Source of the DNA: Acidiferrobacterales bacterium
GTDB taxonomy: Bacteria > Pseudomonadota > Gammaproteobacteria > Arenicellales > JAJDZL01
Direction: 5' to 3'
Assembly (NCBI GenBank): GCA_028820695.1
Contig: JAPPIB010000020.1
Span: 1-64,000 of the forward strand
DNA length: 64,000 nucleotides
Made by a program: the position numbers and the translations under genes. The notes beneath the pieces were generated by a model. That model saw only the letters and a program-made list of their open reading frames with translations. It was not told the DNA's origin and did not search any database. The number at the start of each line of letters is the position of its first letter. Position 1 is the first letter of the stretch. Positions 34,879-43,686 of this stretch are shown here, in pieces.

Positions 34879-36450
34879 TTACGCAAACCGCTTCTTTTTC
34901 ATTTTTCTAAGCACACACTGAGCGAACCCGCGCCCCGCTTCTGCGTACAGATTGAAAGCAATACAGCCCTTGGCCTCAAGTTCCGCAGTGTGCTCAGGAT
35001 AGCGTGAAATCACGGCAAGGACGCCTTTGTAGTTGAATTGTTTAGCCAGCGTGACGACATGCAAATTCTCCTGATGGTTCGACAGATTCACAAACAGTAA
35101 TCGTCTTTCAGTCAGTTTCGCGTCAAGCCAGAAATCGTAGTCACTGGCGTCTGCGAGAATACAGCGGTAACCGTGCCGATTCAATTTGTTGACACGGTCG
35201 AGATTCTGTTCCACACCGATAACGCTGTCGCCGAACTGTTTTCTTAATTGCCTATATGCGCCAAGGCCGACGCGCCCCATACCGAGAATGACACAATCAG
35301 TGTCACCGAGCGAAGAGAACTTATCCCGCTCGAGGCGTTGGCGGCGTTCGAATTTCTGCAGAAAGTCCGAGCTTTTGCTGTACAGCTCATGCACCCAGGT
35401 ATTGAAAGGCGTTGCAATAAATAGTGAAACTGCCATCGCTAGAGCCAAAGTGGTCAGCCATTGCGAAGAAAGCATCCCTGAAGAAACTGCGATTGACCCG
35501 ACGATTAACCCGAACTCAGAATAGTTGAACAGCGAAAACCCGCAGAGAAACGCAGTTCGAGCCCGAAGGCCAAACGCTACGAGAAGAAAAAAGTACAAAA
35601 GCGGACGTATGAAAATCAGCAAAGAAAGTGCCAGCGCAACCAGCAGCATTTCCGCTGATGGCAGCCCGTAAAACCCAATTTGCAGAAAAAAACCAATAAG
35701 AAACAAGTCCTTCACCGATATCAGACTGTTGTATAGTTCTTTCGATTTCGTAGAATTGCCAAGGAATACGCCGATCAGCAGTGCGCCAAGATCGCCTTTA
35801 AGGTGAACCAGTTCAAACAGTTCATGGGCGCCGAAAGCAGCAACCACTCCGAAAAGAACAAGCAACTCTCCGTATCCGACTCGGTCAAGAATCCGCGTGA
35901 ACAATGGTTTCAGCAACGGCAGAACAAGCAATCCCAATGCCCACAAACTGGGCAATTCATCGCTGGTGAAAACCAAAAAGCAGACCGCAAAAATATCCTG
36001 TACGATCAAAATGCCAATCGCGATGTCTGCGTGAAGCGAAGATCGTCCACCTCTTTGCTCAAATATCTTTACTGCAAATACCGTGCTTGAAAATGACAGG
36101 GCGAAAGCCAGAATCCAGGCAGCTGAATAACTACCGAGCGCGAGCGGTGAATAAAACAATCCTGCCAGGATAATCACCGGTACAGTCAGCACAACCGCAA
36201 TAATCATGTGGGTCGCGGCAGTTCCCCAAACCTGTACCTGAGCCAATTCCCGAAGATTGAGCTTTAGGCCAATTGTGAATAATAGGAGGGTGATGCCAAT
36301 GTCTGCCAGCTGGCGAATCGTTTCAATTTCACCGACGCCGAACTCATGAGCAATGAATCCCGCGAGCAGGAAACCGAGCAGTGGCGGATAACCGAGATGC
36401 CGAAAGGCCAATCCGGCAAGCAGAGCGACCATTAACAATACTGCTGTCAT
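34879..36450 (-). CDS. CPA2-family K+(Na+)/H+ antiporter with TrkA-N domain
   Basis: A 523-residue membrane antiporter of the KefB/YbaL type. The N-terminal part (about 1-365) has about twelve hydrophobic helices, beginning VLLMVALLAGLAFRHLGYPPLLGFLLAGFIAHEFG. The C-terminal RCK/TrkA-N domain (about 385-515) has the NAD-binding DCVILGMGRVGLGAYRQL. Such proteins extrude K+ or Na+ for pH and osmotic control, sensed through nucleotide or glutathione conjugates. ATG 36450 is taken as the start, with AAGGG upstream and homology starting there; a TTG at 36489 would give a non-conserved extension. Confidence 0.92.
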   Translation of the reverse strand: MTAVLLMVALLAGLAFRHLGYPPLLGFLLAGFIAHEFGVGEIETIRQLADIGITLLLFTIGLKLNLRELAQVQVWGTAATHMIIAVVLTVPVIILAGLFYSPLALGSYSAAWILAFALSFSSTVFAVKIFEQRGGRSSLHADIAIGILIVQDIFAVCFLVFTSDELPSLWALGLLVLPLLKPLFTRILDRVGYGELLVLFGVVAAFGAHELFELVHLKGDLGALLIGVFLGNSTKSKELYNSLISVKDLFLIGFFLQIGFYGLPSAEMLLVALALSLLIFIRPLLYFFLLVAFGLRARTAFLCGFSLFNYSEFGLIVGSIAVSSGMLSSQWLTTLALAMAVSLFIATPFNTWVHELYSKSSDFLQKFERRQRLERDKFSSLGDTDCVILGMGRVGLGAYRQLRKQFGDSVIGVEQNLDRVNKLNRHGYRCILADASDYDFWLDAKLTERRLLFVNLSNHQENLHVVTLAKQFNYKGVLAVISRYPEHTAELEAKGCIAFNLYAEAGRGFAQCVLRKMKKKRFA

Positions 36451-36810
36451 ATTCGAACCCTTAGTGGAATGGTTTTTTGAATCCGTCAATCGTGACGCAA
36501 AACTGTCAAAATGATGCCGTATTGAATTTCAACCGGTCTTTCATATGACTCCCAACCCCGTCTCAGGCGTGGACACCATCACGGAAGAAACAGGACATTC
36601 CAAGAGTCAAGACATAGACAATTGAAAGAAGGTATTCTGATGGCAATGTGTCGGAACCAAGGCCGTTCTTCTATGGTGACCTGGGTCCCGAATTTGAATT
36701 TTGGGCCACTGCGCAGTTATTGCCTATCACTGGTGGCGCCGCAGGGCGACCCCATTGCAAAGACTGTGCAAGACTCAATAGCGGAGCAGCCGACGCAACC
36801 ATCGTATCGT
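36451..36810. other. Gene-free region
   Basis: About 360 bases. Short frames around 36622-36848 have no recognisable domain, no ribosome-binding site and overlap each other in different frames. I see no promoter, terminator or repeat that I can support. Confidence 0.5.
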
Positions 36811-37098
36811 TCAATCCAACGAAACAGATTGTAGCACGAGAAAGATGATCAAGAACCTGACGTCCTCGCTCACTGCATATGAGATGAATCCTGAATAAGA
36901 CTTTGTTTCTATGGTCTGCATAACGATGGAATCGGCTCCAACGTGTGGCAATTCAATGCGGACACGCATATCCTGACCTGACTTGAACATTTCGGTCAGC
37001 GCTTTGATGTCATTACTGATGAAGACCTGCACGCCGAAGGTGTCGAACTCCTCAGGGACTACCGGATGGTGATCACCGGATCGCATCCGTACTGCCAC
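36811..37098 (-). pseudogene. Unrecognised small open frame, possible remnant
   Basis: A 95-codon frame (beginning MAVRMRSGDHHPVVPEEF) shows alternating hydrophobic strands that look protein-like. The same frame reads open upstream to about 37190 without a good start codon, as LPAAIYVRLKAVNPFERV, which suggests a longer parent that has lost its beginning. No domain was recognised. No ribosome-binding site was seen. Confidence 0.25.
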
Positions 37099-37301
37099 TC
37101 GCTCGAAAGGATTGACGGCCTTCAGTCGTACGTAAATCGCTGCGGGTAGCGGAGCCGTCTTCTCAACCGGACCGATTTGCCTGGGCAGGCTTCTATTCCC
37201 ATGAGCACTGCAACAACGATGCGGCCCGCGTTACAGCCAAGCGCTAGAACGCTTTGCAGACTGAGAAGCCCTTCGACATCCTGCCCCAGGGCTGACCGGG
37301 A

Positions 37302-38504
37302 TCAGTCCAAGTCATCCTCAAACGGAAAGTCCGAAAGCACAATCGGTCCGTCGGCGCTGATCCAAACCGGCTGTTCCAGTTTTACACCTTCGTGCCCGCC
37401 CTTCTCACCAACGTAGCTTTCAATGCATACGATCATGTTTTCCTCAAATACACCGTCGTAGGCACCATATTTTTCGTCCTCCTGATACCACAGAAACGGG
37501 TATTCGACTCCGAGACCACAGCCATGACCAACGTCAGCGTACCGGTTTGCCAGGTATTTTTCGGGCAATTGGTAGGCTTTCGAAGAATACTCAAGAAAAG
37601 ACATACCGGGATGCAATAGTGAAATGTTGGTTTCGAGCTGAGTCCGGGACTCGCGGTAGAGTTTTCTTTGTTCATCAGTCGGTTTCGCATCGCCAACAAT
37701 CCAGCTGCGGGAAATATCGTTGTAATAGCCCATCGGACCAATCAGATCGGTATCAAAGGACAGAAAGTCTCCGTTTTCGATCACTCGATCGCTGGTCTCC
37801 TGAAACCAGGGGTTGGTGCGCGGACCTGAGGTCATTAACCGGGTTTCCGGATACTCGCCGCCGCGGTGAACGCTCTGTGCCAGCAGAATTGACAACGCCT
37901 GCTGCTCGCTCATGCCGGGCTGAACCTGTTGCCTGAGTTCTTCCATGGCAGCCTCACAGGTTGAAAGCGAAGCTCGAAAAGCCCGGATTTCTTCCAGAGA
38001 CTTGATCGCTCTTGCGTGTTCCATCACCTCTTTACCGTCCGACAGTACAAGTCTCAAGCGCTCAAGTGCATGGGCGGTCCCCGCATCCAGCCGATCCACC
38101 GCCAAACGACGGTTTCCACCAGCATGCTGTCGCACCAGATCGTCAATCTCGGAAGCCCATTTGGATTGAATTTCCGGTGTGCGCGGGCCGATGATCAAAT
38201 AATCGGTAGACAGAGCCGGGCGCACTTCATCAATCGTGTCGAGATTTTTGAGCAGGTGCATACCGTTTGGCAATTCGAACATCACGCAAGGACCTGAGGT
38301 CAGAACCAGTGCATAGCGACAAAAGTTGTGCATGGTCCAAACTTGCATGTTACGTGATCCTGTAGCATAGCGGATGTTGATTGGATCGAAAAGAAGTACT
38401 CCAGCGAGGTCCTGTTTGGCCACTTGGCTGCGTACCGAGTTCAATCGGTATCGCCGCACCGCACTTTCGTCAATTGGGTGGGGTGAATCAAAAAGACCGG
38501 GCAT
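37302..38504 (-). CDS. dddP: M24 metallopeptidase-fold protein close to DMSP lyase DddP
   Basis: DddP is a diverged M24 (aminopeptidase P fold) enzyme that cleaves dimethylsulfoniopropionate into dimethylsulfide and acrylate. The 400-residue protein is strikingly like it: AGVLLFDPINIRYATGSRNMQVW, SGPRTNPWFQE and SFDTDLIG all match characteristic DddP stretches. The six expected metal ligands are present: Asp251 and Asp253 (FDTD), Asp263 (NDIS), His327 (GHG), Glu362 (CIES) and Glu377 (KLEQ). ATG 38504 is chosen for the AGGAG 7 nt upstream. Related Xaa-Pro peptidases and creatinases share the fold, so lyase function is an inference from motif similarity and osmolyte context. Confidence 0.7.
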   Translation of the reverse strand: MPGLFDSPHPIDESAVRRYRLNSVRSQVAKQDLAGVLLFDPINIRYATGSRNMQVWTMHNFCRYALVLTSGPCVMFELPNGMHLLKNLDTIDEVRPALSTDYLIIGPRTPEIQSKWASEIDDLVRQHAGGNRRLAVDRLDAGTAHALERLRLVLSDGKEVMEHARAIKSLEEIRAFRASLSTCEAAMEELRQQVQPGMSEQQALSILLAQSVHRGGEYPETRLMTSGPRTNPWFQETSDRVIENGDFLSFDTDLIGPMGYYNDISRSWIVGDAKPTDEQRKLYRESRTQLETNISLLHPGMSFLEYSSKAYQLPEKYLANRYADVGHGCGLGVEYPFLWYQEDEKYGAYDGVFEENMIVCIESYVGEKGGHEGVKLEQPVWISADGPIVLSDFPFEDDLD

Positions 38505-38818
38505 CAACGCACTCCTGTAAAATGGCAAGAAGTCCTTTTGTTCGTACAACTGTTTTTTTTAATTTGTCCAATAGACGCAATCGATACCAGGCAAATCAGT
38601 GTCGTTTGGACTGAAGACAACAGCATTGGATGACAGCTCTTTCCACGGACGGCACCTAGCGAAGGATTCTGTCATAGCCAAGATCGGACAAATCCGGTGT
38701 TGATGAATTCACCATTAATCAGGACATTATAGAATTGACTTACGTATCGAAATATTTTACTATTCAAGCCAATAATTTAGAAAAAATTTCTAATTAGCAA
38801 GCTAGGTTTATCATCCCC
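38505..38818. other. Divergent intergenic region, AT-rich, with a palindrome
   Basis: The 314 bases between the DddP-like gene and the GFA gene should contain both promoters. The last 100 bases are AT-rich. A 17-bp palindrome TTAGAAA-AAA-TTTCTAA lies at 38777-38793, 25 bp ahead of the GFA start. Confidence 0.5.
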
Positions 38819-39211
38819 ATGCATAAAGGTAGTTGTCTTTGCAAGACAGTGACATTCGAGATTGATTCCGAAATCCACCGATTCCATCATTGTCACTGTC
38901 AGACCTGCAGGAAAGCTCATGCGACCGTGTACGGTTCGAGTGCGCTGGTCAAGGCTTCTGAATTTCGGATCCTGAGCGGCGAGGACGAAATCTCCCGCTA
39001 TAAATCCTCACCGGACAAGACCCGGTATTTTTGCAGTAATTGCGGTACCCACGTGTTCGCTACCTGCCTGCGTGATCCGGGAGATGTGATCTTGCGTATC
39101 GGAACGATTGATGGCGATATTGGCATCAAGGCACGGGGACACATCTGGGTCAGTCATAAACCTGACTGGTATGACATCGCCGATGATCTGCCGCAACACG
39201 ACGAGTGGTAA
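38819..39211 (+). CDS. GFA/CENP-V family zinc protein
   Basis: A 130-residue protein of the glutathione-dependent formaldehyde-activating (GFA)/CENP-V fold. It has the zinc-binding cysteines in CLCKTV (near 6-8), HCHCQTCRKAH (near 24-34) and CSNCGTHVF (near 72-80). The formaldehyde role is documented only for some members, so only the fold is sure. Formaldehyde would arise from demethylation of methylated glycines by the dehydrogenase encoded upstream, which makes the link attractive but unproven. Confidence 0.88.
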   Translation: MHKGSCLCKTVTFEIDSEIHRFHHCHCQTCRKAHATVYGSSALVKASEFRILSGEDEISRYKSSPDKTRYFCSNCGTHVFATCLRDPGDVILRIGTIDGDIGIKARGHIWVSHKPDWYDIADDLPQHDEW

Positions 39212-39518
39212 ATTCGGATCCGCCTCTCCCAACCCAACACAAGGGGTCCATCAACTTGACCGGTTCAATGGAATAAATTAGGTACCACACCACCTCCACC
39301 CCCGCCCCCGAGTCCCTCGTCGTAAAGATGGCAAGTCGGGACGACAATCCCGAATTTTGTTGTCGTTCCTCAGTTTTTTTTCGGACTTCGTAGTTCGGTA
39401 AAGTACGGGAAAGATCTCACGTGTATGTGAACAACATCAGACCCCTGCGCACTTTCTGGAAAAGACCCAAGGCGGCGTTGGGAATTGACGGCGGGACTTT
39501 AGGTCGATTTGGTTGAAT
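39212..39518. other. Intergenic region with overlapping hairpins
   Basis: The 307 bases between the convergent GFA and pta genes hold no gene. TCGGGA-N6-TCCCGA (39336-39353) and ACGACAA/TTGTCGT (39341-39347 and 39360-39366) can form alternative stems, followed by a run of eight T (39372-39379). This could be a weak terminator for the GFA gene, but the T-run is 6 nt from the stem. Confidence 0.35.
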
Positions 39519-40508
39519 TCAGGTTGTGGCGAGCAGCACGATAGTTGACTTTACGATGTCATCGACCGTTGCGCCTCGGGACAGATCGCTGATCGGTTTT
39601 GCAAACCCCTGAAGAATCGGGCCGATCGCTTGGGCGCCCGCGAGATACTGGGCGATCTTGTAACCGATATTTCCAGAGTTCAAGTCCGGGAAAATGAGCA
39701 CATTGGCCTGGCCAGCCACTTCACTGGCGTAGTCGACTTTCAATGCAGCCACTCTCGGATTTATCGCCGAGTCGAACTGGAACTCACCGTCAACCAGCAC
39801 GTCGGGATTCTGTTTGCGAACCAGCTCGACGGCCTCGGTCACCTTGTCCACTTTTTCGTGGCGCGCGCTGCCCTTCGATGAGAACGACAACAAGGCAATT
39901 CTCGGCTCATCCTCTAGCAATTTTCTGGCATTGGATGCGGTGGCCAGCACAATTTCCGAAAGCTGGACGGCTGTTGGGTCGATATTGACGGCGCAGTCGG
40001 CAACAATCAGTGTCCTCGGTAGACTGTCGGCTGTCGCCGGTACCAACAACACAATGTAGCTCGACGCGGTAGTCACATCAGCCGGCGTGCCAATCATCTT
40101 CAACCCGGCCTCAATCACACGGGCGGTGGGTATTGATGCGCCGGCGATCAGCGCATCTGCGTCACCGCAACGCAACATCATTGTTCCGTAGAGCAGGGGA
40201 TTTTTCATCATCTCCCTCCCTTCGGACAAACTGACTGGACGTCTGAGCCGGGTACAGTCAACCGCATAACGCTCCGCGTCGTGCCGGTTTTGCAAAGGAT
40301 CGGCAATCTCAATCCCCTGCAGGGCGACGTTGCATGCACTGGCAAGCGAACGGACTTTCTGTTCCTCTCCGGTCAGGACTGGAACCGCGATTTTCTGCGC
40401 CGCCAGTATGGCAGCGGCACGAATTGCCCGCTCATCTGTAGCGTCAGCTAAAACAGCGACACGCGGTCTTTGTTGCGCCAGACGCGTCAGTCGATCAAGA
40501 TCACTCAC
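39519..40508 (-). CDS. pta: Phosphate acetyltransferase
   Basis: Pta converts the acetyl phosphate made by Xsc to acetyl-CoA. The 329-residue protein is the short, catalytic-domain-only type, with GTMMLRCGDADALIAGASIPTA near 108-130, VLADCAVNIDPTAVQLSEIVLATA in the middle and PDLNSGNIGYKIAQYL near the C terminus; these are phosphate acetyl/butyryltransferase landmarks. It starts with GTG 6 bp downstream of the xsc stop, which fits the xsc-pta arrangement found in taurine degraders. Confidence 0.93.
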   Translation of the reverse strand: MSDLDRLTRLAQQRPRVAVLADATDERAIRAAAILAAQKIAVPVLTGEEQKVRSLASACNVALQGIEIADPLQNRHDAERYAVDCTRLRRPVSLSEGREMMKNPLLYGTMMLRCGDADALIAGASIPTARVIEAGLKMIGTPADVTTASSYIVLLVPATADSLPRTLIVADCAVNIDPTAVQLSEIVLATASNARKLLEDEPRIALLSFSSKGSARHEKVDKVTEAVELVRKQNPDVLVDGEFQFDSAINPRVAALKVDYASEVAGQANVLIFPDLNSGNIGYKIAQYLAGAQAIGPILQGFAKPISDLSRGATVDDIVKSTIVLLATT

Positions 40509-40513
40509 CCGCG

Positions 40514-42265
40514 CTATACAAATGACTTGTATTTATCGAGATGTCGCACGGGCTTGCTCAGCGCATCCCGTCTAAAGGGATCTCCAAGTTCTCGGGTACA
40601 CATCACTTCGATCACCGTGGTCTTGCCTTCGTTCTGTGCCTCGCAGGCTTCGCGAAGCGCATCACCGACCATATCAAGATGATCAACCACGATACCCTCA
40701 GCCCCCATTGACTTGGCGATGCCAGCCCAGCTGGGATTGTCGAGATCGACACCCTCAAAACGGCGTCCATAGAAATCGACCTGGTTCTTTTTCTCCGCTC
40801 CCCACTGTCGATTGTTGAATACCACCGGGGTGACAGCAATATTTTCCCGGACGCAGGTAAGAATCTCACCCATGCTCATTGCCCAGGCACCGTCACCGAC
40901 GTACGCGATCGCTGCCCGTTGCGGTGCTGCTGTCTTTACGCCCATGACAGTCGGAAACGCATAACCGCAGTTGCCGAAACTCATTGCCGCAAAGAAACTT
41001 CTCGGTTCCTCGAATCTCAGATAGCTGTTGGACACAGAACAGATATTTCCGATGTCGGTTGAAACCGTCGCATCGGACGGTGTGGCCTTTTCAAGCTCCC
41101 GGAGCACCTGCCGCGGATGGAGCATTCCCGCATCTTCCTTTGACACCAGCCGGCTCCACTCATCGACTTCTTCGGACCAACTATTCAGCTCGGATTCCCA
41201 AGACTGCTTCTCGCCGGCGATCTCCTCAAGACGTGCATCCCGATTTTTCAGACAAGCAACCTGTTCGCGGTTCCTGACGCGTTCGAGCAGTGCTGAAGCC
41301 GATTCGCCTGCATCACCACAGATACCGACTGCAATTTTCTTCACCAATCCGATCTTGCGGTAGTCAACATCGACCTGGATGATCTTGGCGTCTTTGGGCC
41401 AGTAGTCCATACCGTGCTGGGGAAGGGTGCCGAAGGGTCCCAATCGCGTACCCAGGGCGAGCACCACGTCCGCCTTGGAGATCAGTCGCATCCCAGCCTT
41501 CGACCCCTGATATCCGAGCGGTCCGCACCACAGCTTATGGCTGGCGGGAAACGAATCGTTGTGCAGGTAACTGTTGACGACGGGTGCTGACAGGTATTCG
41601 GCAAGTTCGACACACCCTTTCACCGCGTCGCCCATAATCACACCACCACCTGCCAGGATGACAGGAAATTCGGCTTCGGCAAGAAGACGCGCCGCGTCGT
41701 CCAGTGAATTGGCGCCACCGGCACCGCGTTCAATCACCTGCGGTTGAGGGACTTGTACGTCCACATCCCCATAGAAATAATCGCGGGGAATATTCAATTG
41801 TGTCGGTCCGCGTTCGGCCATGGCCATGTCAAAGGCACGGGCGGTTAACTCTGCCATTCGCCCGGGGCCGCTGACATGGGCCTGATACTTGGTTATCTTG
41901 GAGAAAATGGGCAGCTGTTCAGTTTCCTGAAATCCACCGAGTCCCATTGTGTTGCTTCCGGTTTCAGGTGTGATTGCCACAACCGGCGAATGCGCCCAGT
42001 AAGCGGCGGCGATCGCGGTGACGAAATTTGTGATGCCCGGACCGTTCTGTCCGATGCAGACACCGTGCCGACCGCTTACCCTGGCGTAGCCATCAGCCAT
42101 GTGCGCCGATCCCTGTTCATGTACCGTGGGAATAAAGCGGATTCCGGCGGCTGGAAAAATGTCCAGCGCGTCCATGTAGGCGGAACCGACAATTCCAAAG
42201 ACGTCGGTCACGCCGTAGGAGGCGAGTGTTTCGACAAACGCTTCGCTTGATGTCATTTTTGGCAT
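40514..42265 (-). CDS. xsc: Sulfoacetaldehyde acetyltransferase
   Basis: Xsc cleaves sulfoacetaldehyde with phosphate to acetyl phosphate and sulfite, the desulfonation step of taurine and related C2 sulfonates. The 583-residue protein is a thiamine-diphosphate enzyme: the activating Glu lies in VHEQGSAHMADGYARVSGRHG, the diphosphate/Mg site in YVGDGAWAMSMGE followed by FNNRQWGAEKKNQVDFY. The AEKKNQVDFY stretch distinguishes Xsc from acetolactate synthases. It is downstream of ald (50 bp) and upstream of pta, all on the minus strand. Confidence 0.95.
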   Translation of the reverse strand: MPKMTSSEAFVETLASYGVTDVFGIVGSAYMDALDIFPAAGIRFIPTVHEQGSAHMADGYARVSGRHGVCIGQNGPGITNFVTAIAAAYWAHSPVVAITPETGSNTMGLGGFQETEQLPIFSKITKYQAHVSGPGRMAELTARAFDMAMAERGPTQLNIPRDYFYGDVDVQVPQPQVIERGAGGANSLDDAARLLAEAEFPVILAGGGVIMGDAVKGCVELAEYLSAPVVNSYLHNDSFPASHKLWCGPLGYQGSKAGMRLISKADVVLALGTRLGPFGTLPQHGMDYWPKDAKIIQVDVDYRKIGLVKKIAVGICGDAGESASALLERVRNREQVACLKNRDARLEEIAGEKQSWESELNSWSEEVDEWSRLVSKEDAGMLHPRQVLRELEKATPSDATVSTDIGNICSVSNSYLRFEEPRSFFAAMSFGNCGYAFPTVMGVKTAAPQRAAIAYVGDGAWAMSMGEILTCVRENIAVTPVVFNNRQWGAEKKNQVDFYGRRFEGVDLDNPSWAGIAKSMGAEGIVVDHLDMVGDALREACEAQNEGKTTVIEVMCTRELGDPFRRDALSKPVRHLDKYKSFV

Positions 42266-42315
42266 AGTAGATACTTCCTTGGTCTCAAAATGTAAACGGG
42301 CTCAAATTTGTCCAT

Positions 42316-43437
42316 TCAGCCCATATCCAGAATTTGCTCAACTGGCGTGTAATCGTAATTCAGGCTGGAGGCGACTTCGCTGTGCGTGATCTTTCCGTGA
42401 CACACGTTGAGTCCGTTCAACAGATGCGGGTCACGTCGGAGTGCCTCTTTATACCCTAAATTCGCAATGCTCGTGGCAAAAGGTAATACGGCGTTATTCA
42501 ACGCGTAGGTGGATGTTCGCGGAACCGCACCGGGCATGTTCGCGACGCAATAGTGTGTAATGCCATGCACGTCATAGGTCGGGTTCGAATGCGTGGTCGC
42601 CCGAGAGGTCTCAAAACAGCCACCTTGATCGATTGCAACGTCCACCAGCACCGATCCGGGTCGCATGGCCTTTACCAGCTCTTCCGTGACAAGACGGGGA
42701 GCGGTCGCACCGGGTATCAGTACCGCACCGATGACAAGGTCAGCCTCGGCTACGTGTTTTTCCAGCGTGCTTCTCGTTGAATACACGCCATTGGTGGAGC
42801 GACCGAACTGCTGCCAGTGCTCGTCAAGCACGCGGACATTGCGATCGAGAACGAACACGTCTGCACCCATACCGACAGCGATGTGTGTGGCATGCGTGCC
42901 GACCACACCGCCACCGATGATCACAACCTTGGCAGGTTCCACACCGGGCACACCCCCAAGCAGGATGCCGGTCCCGCCGTGTGGTCGCTCAAGGCACCAG
43001 GCACCTTCCTGTATCGCCATCCTTCCCGCCACTTTTGACATGGGAGCCAGAAGCGGCAAGGCACCGCTATCGTCGGTTACGGTCTCGTAAGCGATGCATA
43101 CGGCACCGCTGGCGACGAGGTCTCGCGCCTGATCAGGATCCGGTGCCAGGTGCAGATACGTGAACAGAATCTGATCTTCCCTGAGCATTGCCCTTTCCGG
43201 GGCAAGCGGCTCCTTGACCTTGATGATCATGTCGGCACTGTCAAATACCTCCTTTGGAGTTCCGACAACTTGTGCTCCGGCTGAACGGTAATCGTCATCA
43301 CTGGCACGGATACCCCCGCCAGCGTTTGTCTCAACTACGACGCTGTGCCCGTGAGCGACAAATTCCTGCACATTGCCGGGTACCAATCCGACCCGGAATT
43401 CGTCGGTTTTTATCTCCTTGATCACTCCGATTTTCAT
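42316..43437 (-). CDS. ald: Alanine dehydrogenase
   Basis: Ald deaminates L-alanine to pyruvate and ammonium with NAD+, recycling the amino acceptor for the taurine aminotransferase. The 373-residue protein has MKIGVIKEIKTDEFRVGLVP at the start, KVKEPLAPE (catalytic Lys region), the Rossmann motif VVIIGGGVVGTHA and AIDQGGCFETSRATTHSNPTY. Both are standard for bacterial Ald. It heads the minus-strand ald-xsc-pta block and diverges from the aminotransferase gene. Confidence 0.95.
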   Translation of the reverse strand: MKIGVIKEIKTDEFRVGLVPGNVQEFVAHGHSVVVETNAGGGIRASDDDYRSAGAQVVGTPKEVFDSADMIIKVKEPLAPERAMLREDQILFTYLHLAPDPDQARDLVASGAVCIAYETVTDDSGALPLLAPMSKVAGRMAIQEGAWCLERPHGGTGILLGGVPGVEPAKVVIIGGGVVGTHATHIAVGMGADVFVLDRNVRVLDEHWQQFGRSTNGVYSTRSTLEKHVAEADLVIGAVLIPGATAPRLVTEELVKAMRPGSVLVDVAIDQGGCFETSRATTHSNPTYDVHGITHYCVANMPGAVPRTSTYALNNAVLPFATSIANLGYKEALRRDPHLLNGLNVCHGKITHSEVASSLNYDYTPVEQILDMG

Positions 43438-43686
43438 GGGTTGAAATTCCTTTTTTCTGACCTGTAAAACAAAATGAATAATAGGTGAATATGATAGTGT
43501 ATGTTGATTTTTTCAAGAGTCTTTATTGCTTGGTTTCGTACCCTGTTTCGACTGAAAAACCGGCTTGCCGCGATCGTGTTGACTGTAACACTCAAACCTG
43601 TAAAATAACACCTGAAACCGCTTTGTCAGCGGTTGCAGATGACTTCAACACCGATTCACCCATTACGAATTTCGAGGCCTGTATTC
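43438..43686. promoter_or_regulatory. Divergent regulatory region between ald and aminotransferase genes
   Basis: The 249-bp region contains a candidate promoter for the aminotransferase gene, TTGACT-N16-TAAAAT (43579-43606). ACCTGTAAAA occurs twice as a direct repeat (near 43461 and 43596), once on each side, which would suit a shared regulator of the two transcription units. No regulator gene is in the window. Confidence 0.4.

Noticed and set aside
40514-42265. Acetolactate synthase or another ThDP enzyme as identity of xsc
   Set aside because: The AEKKNQVDFY segment and the ald/pta neighbours are specific to Xsc.
42590-42620. tRNA-like GGTTCGAAT sequence
   Set aside because: It lies within the ald coding sequence and no cloverleaf can be drawn.
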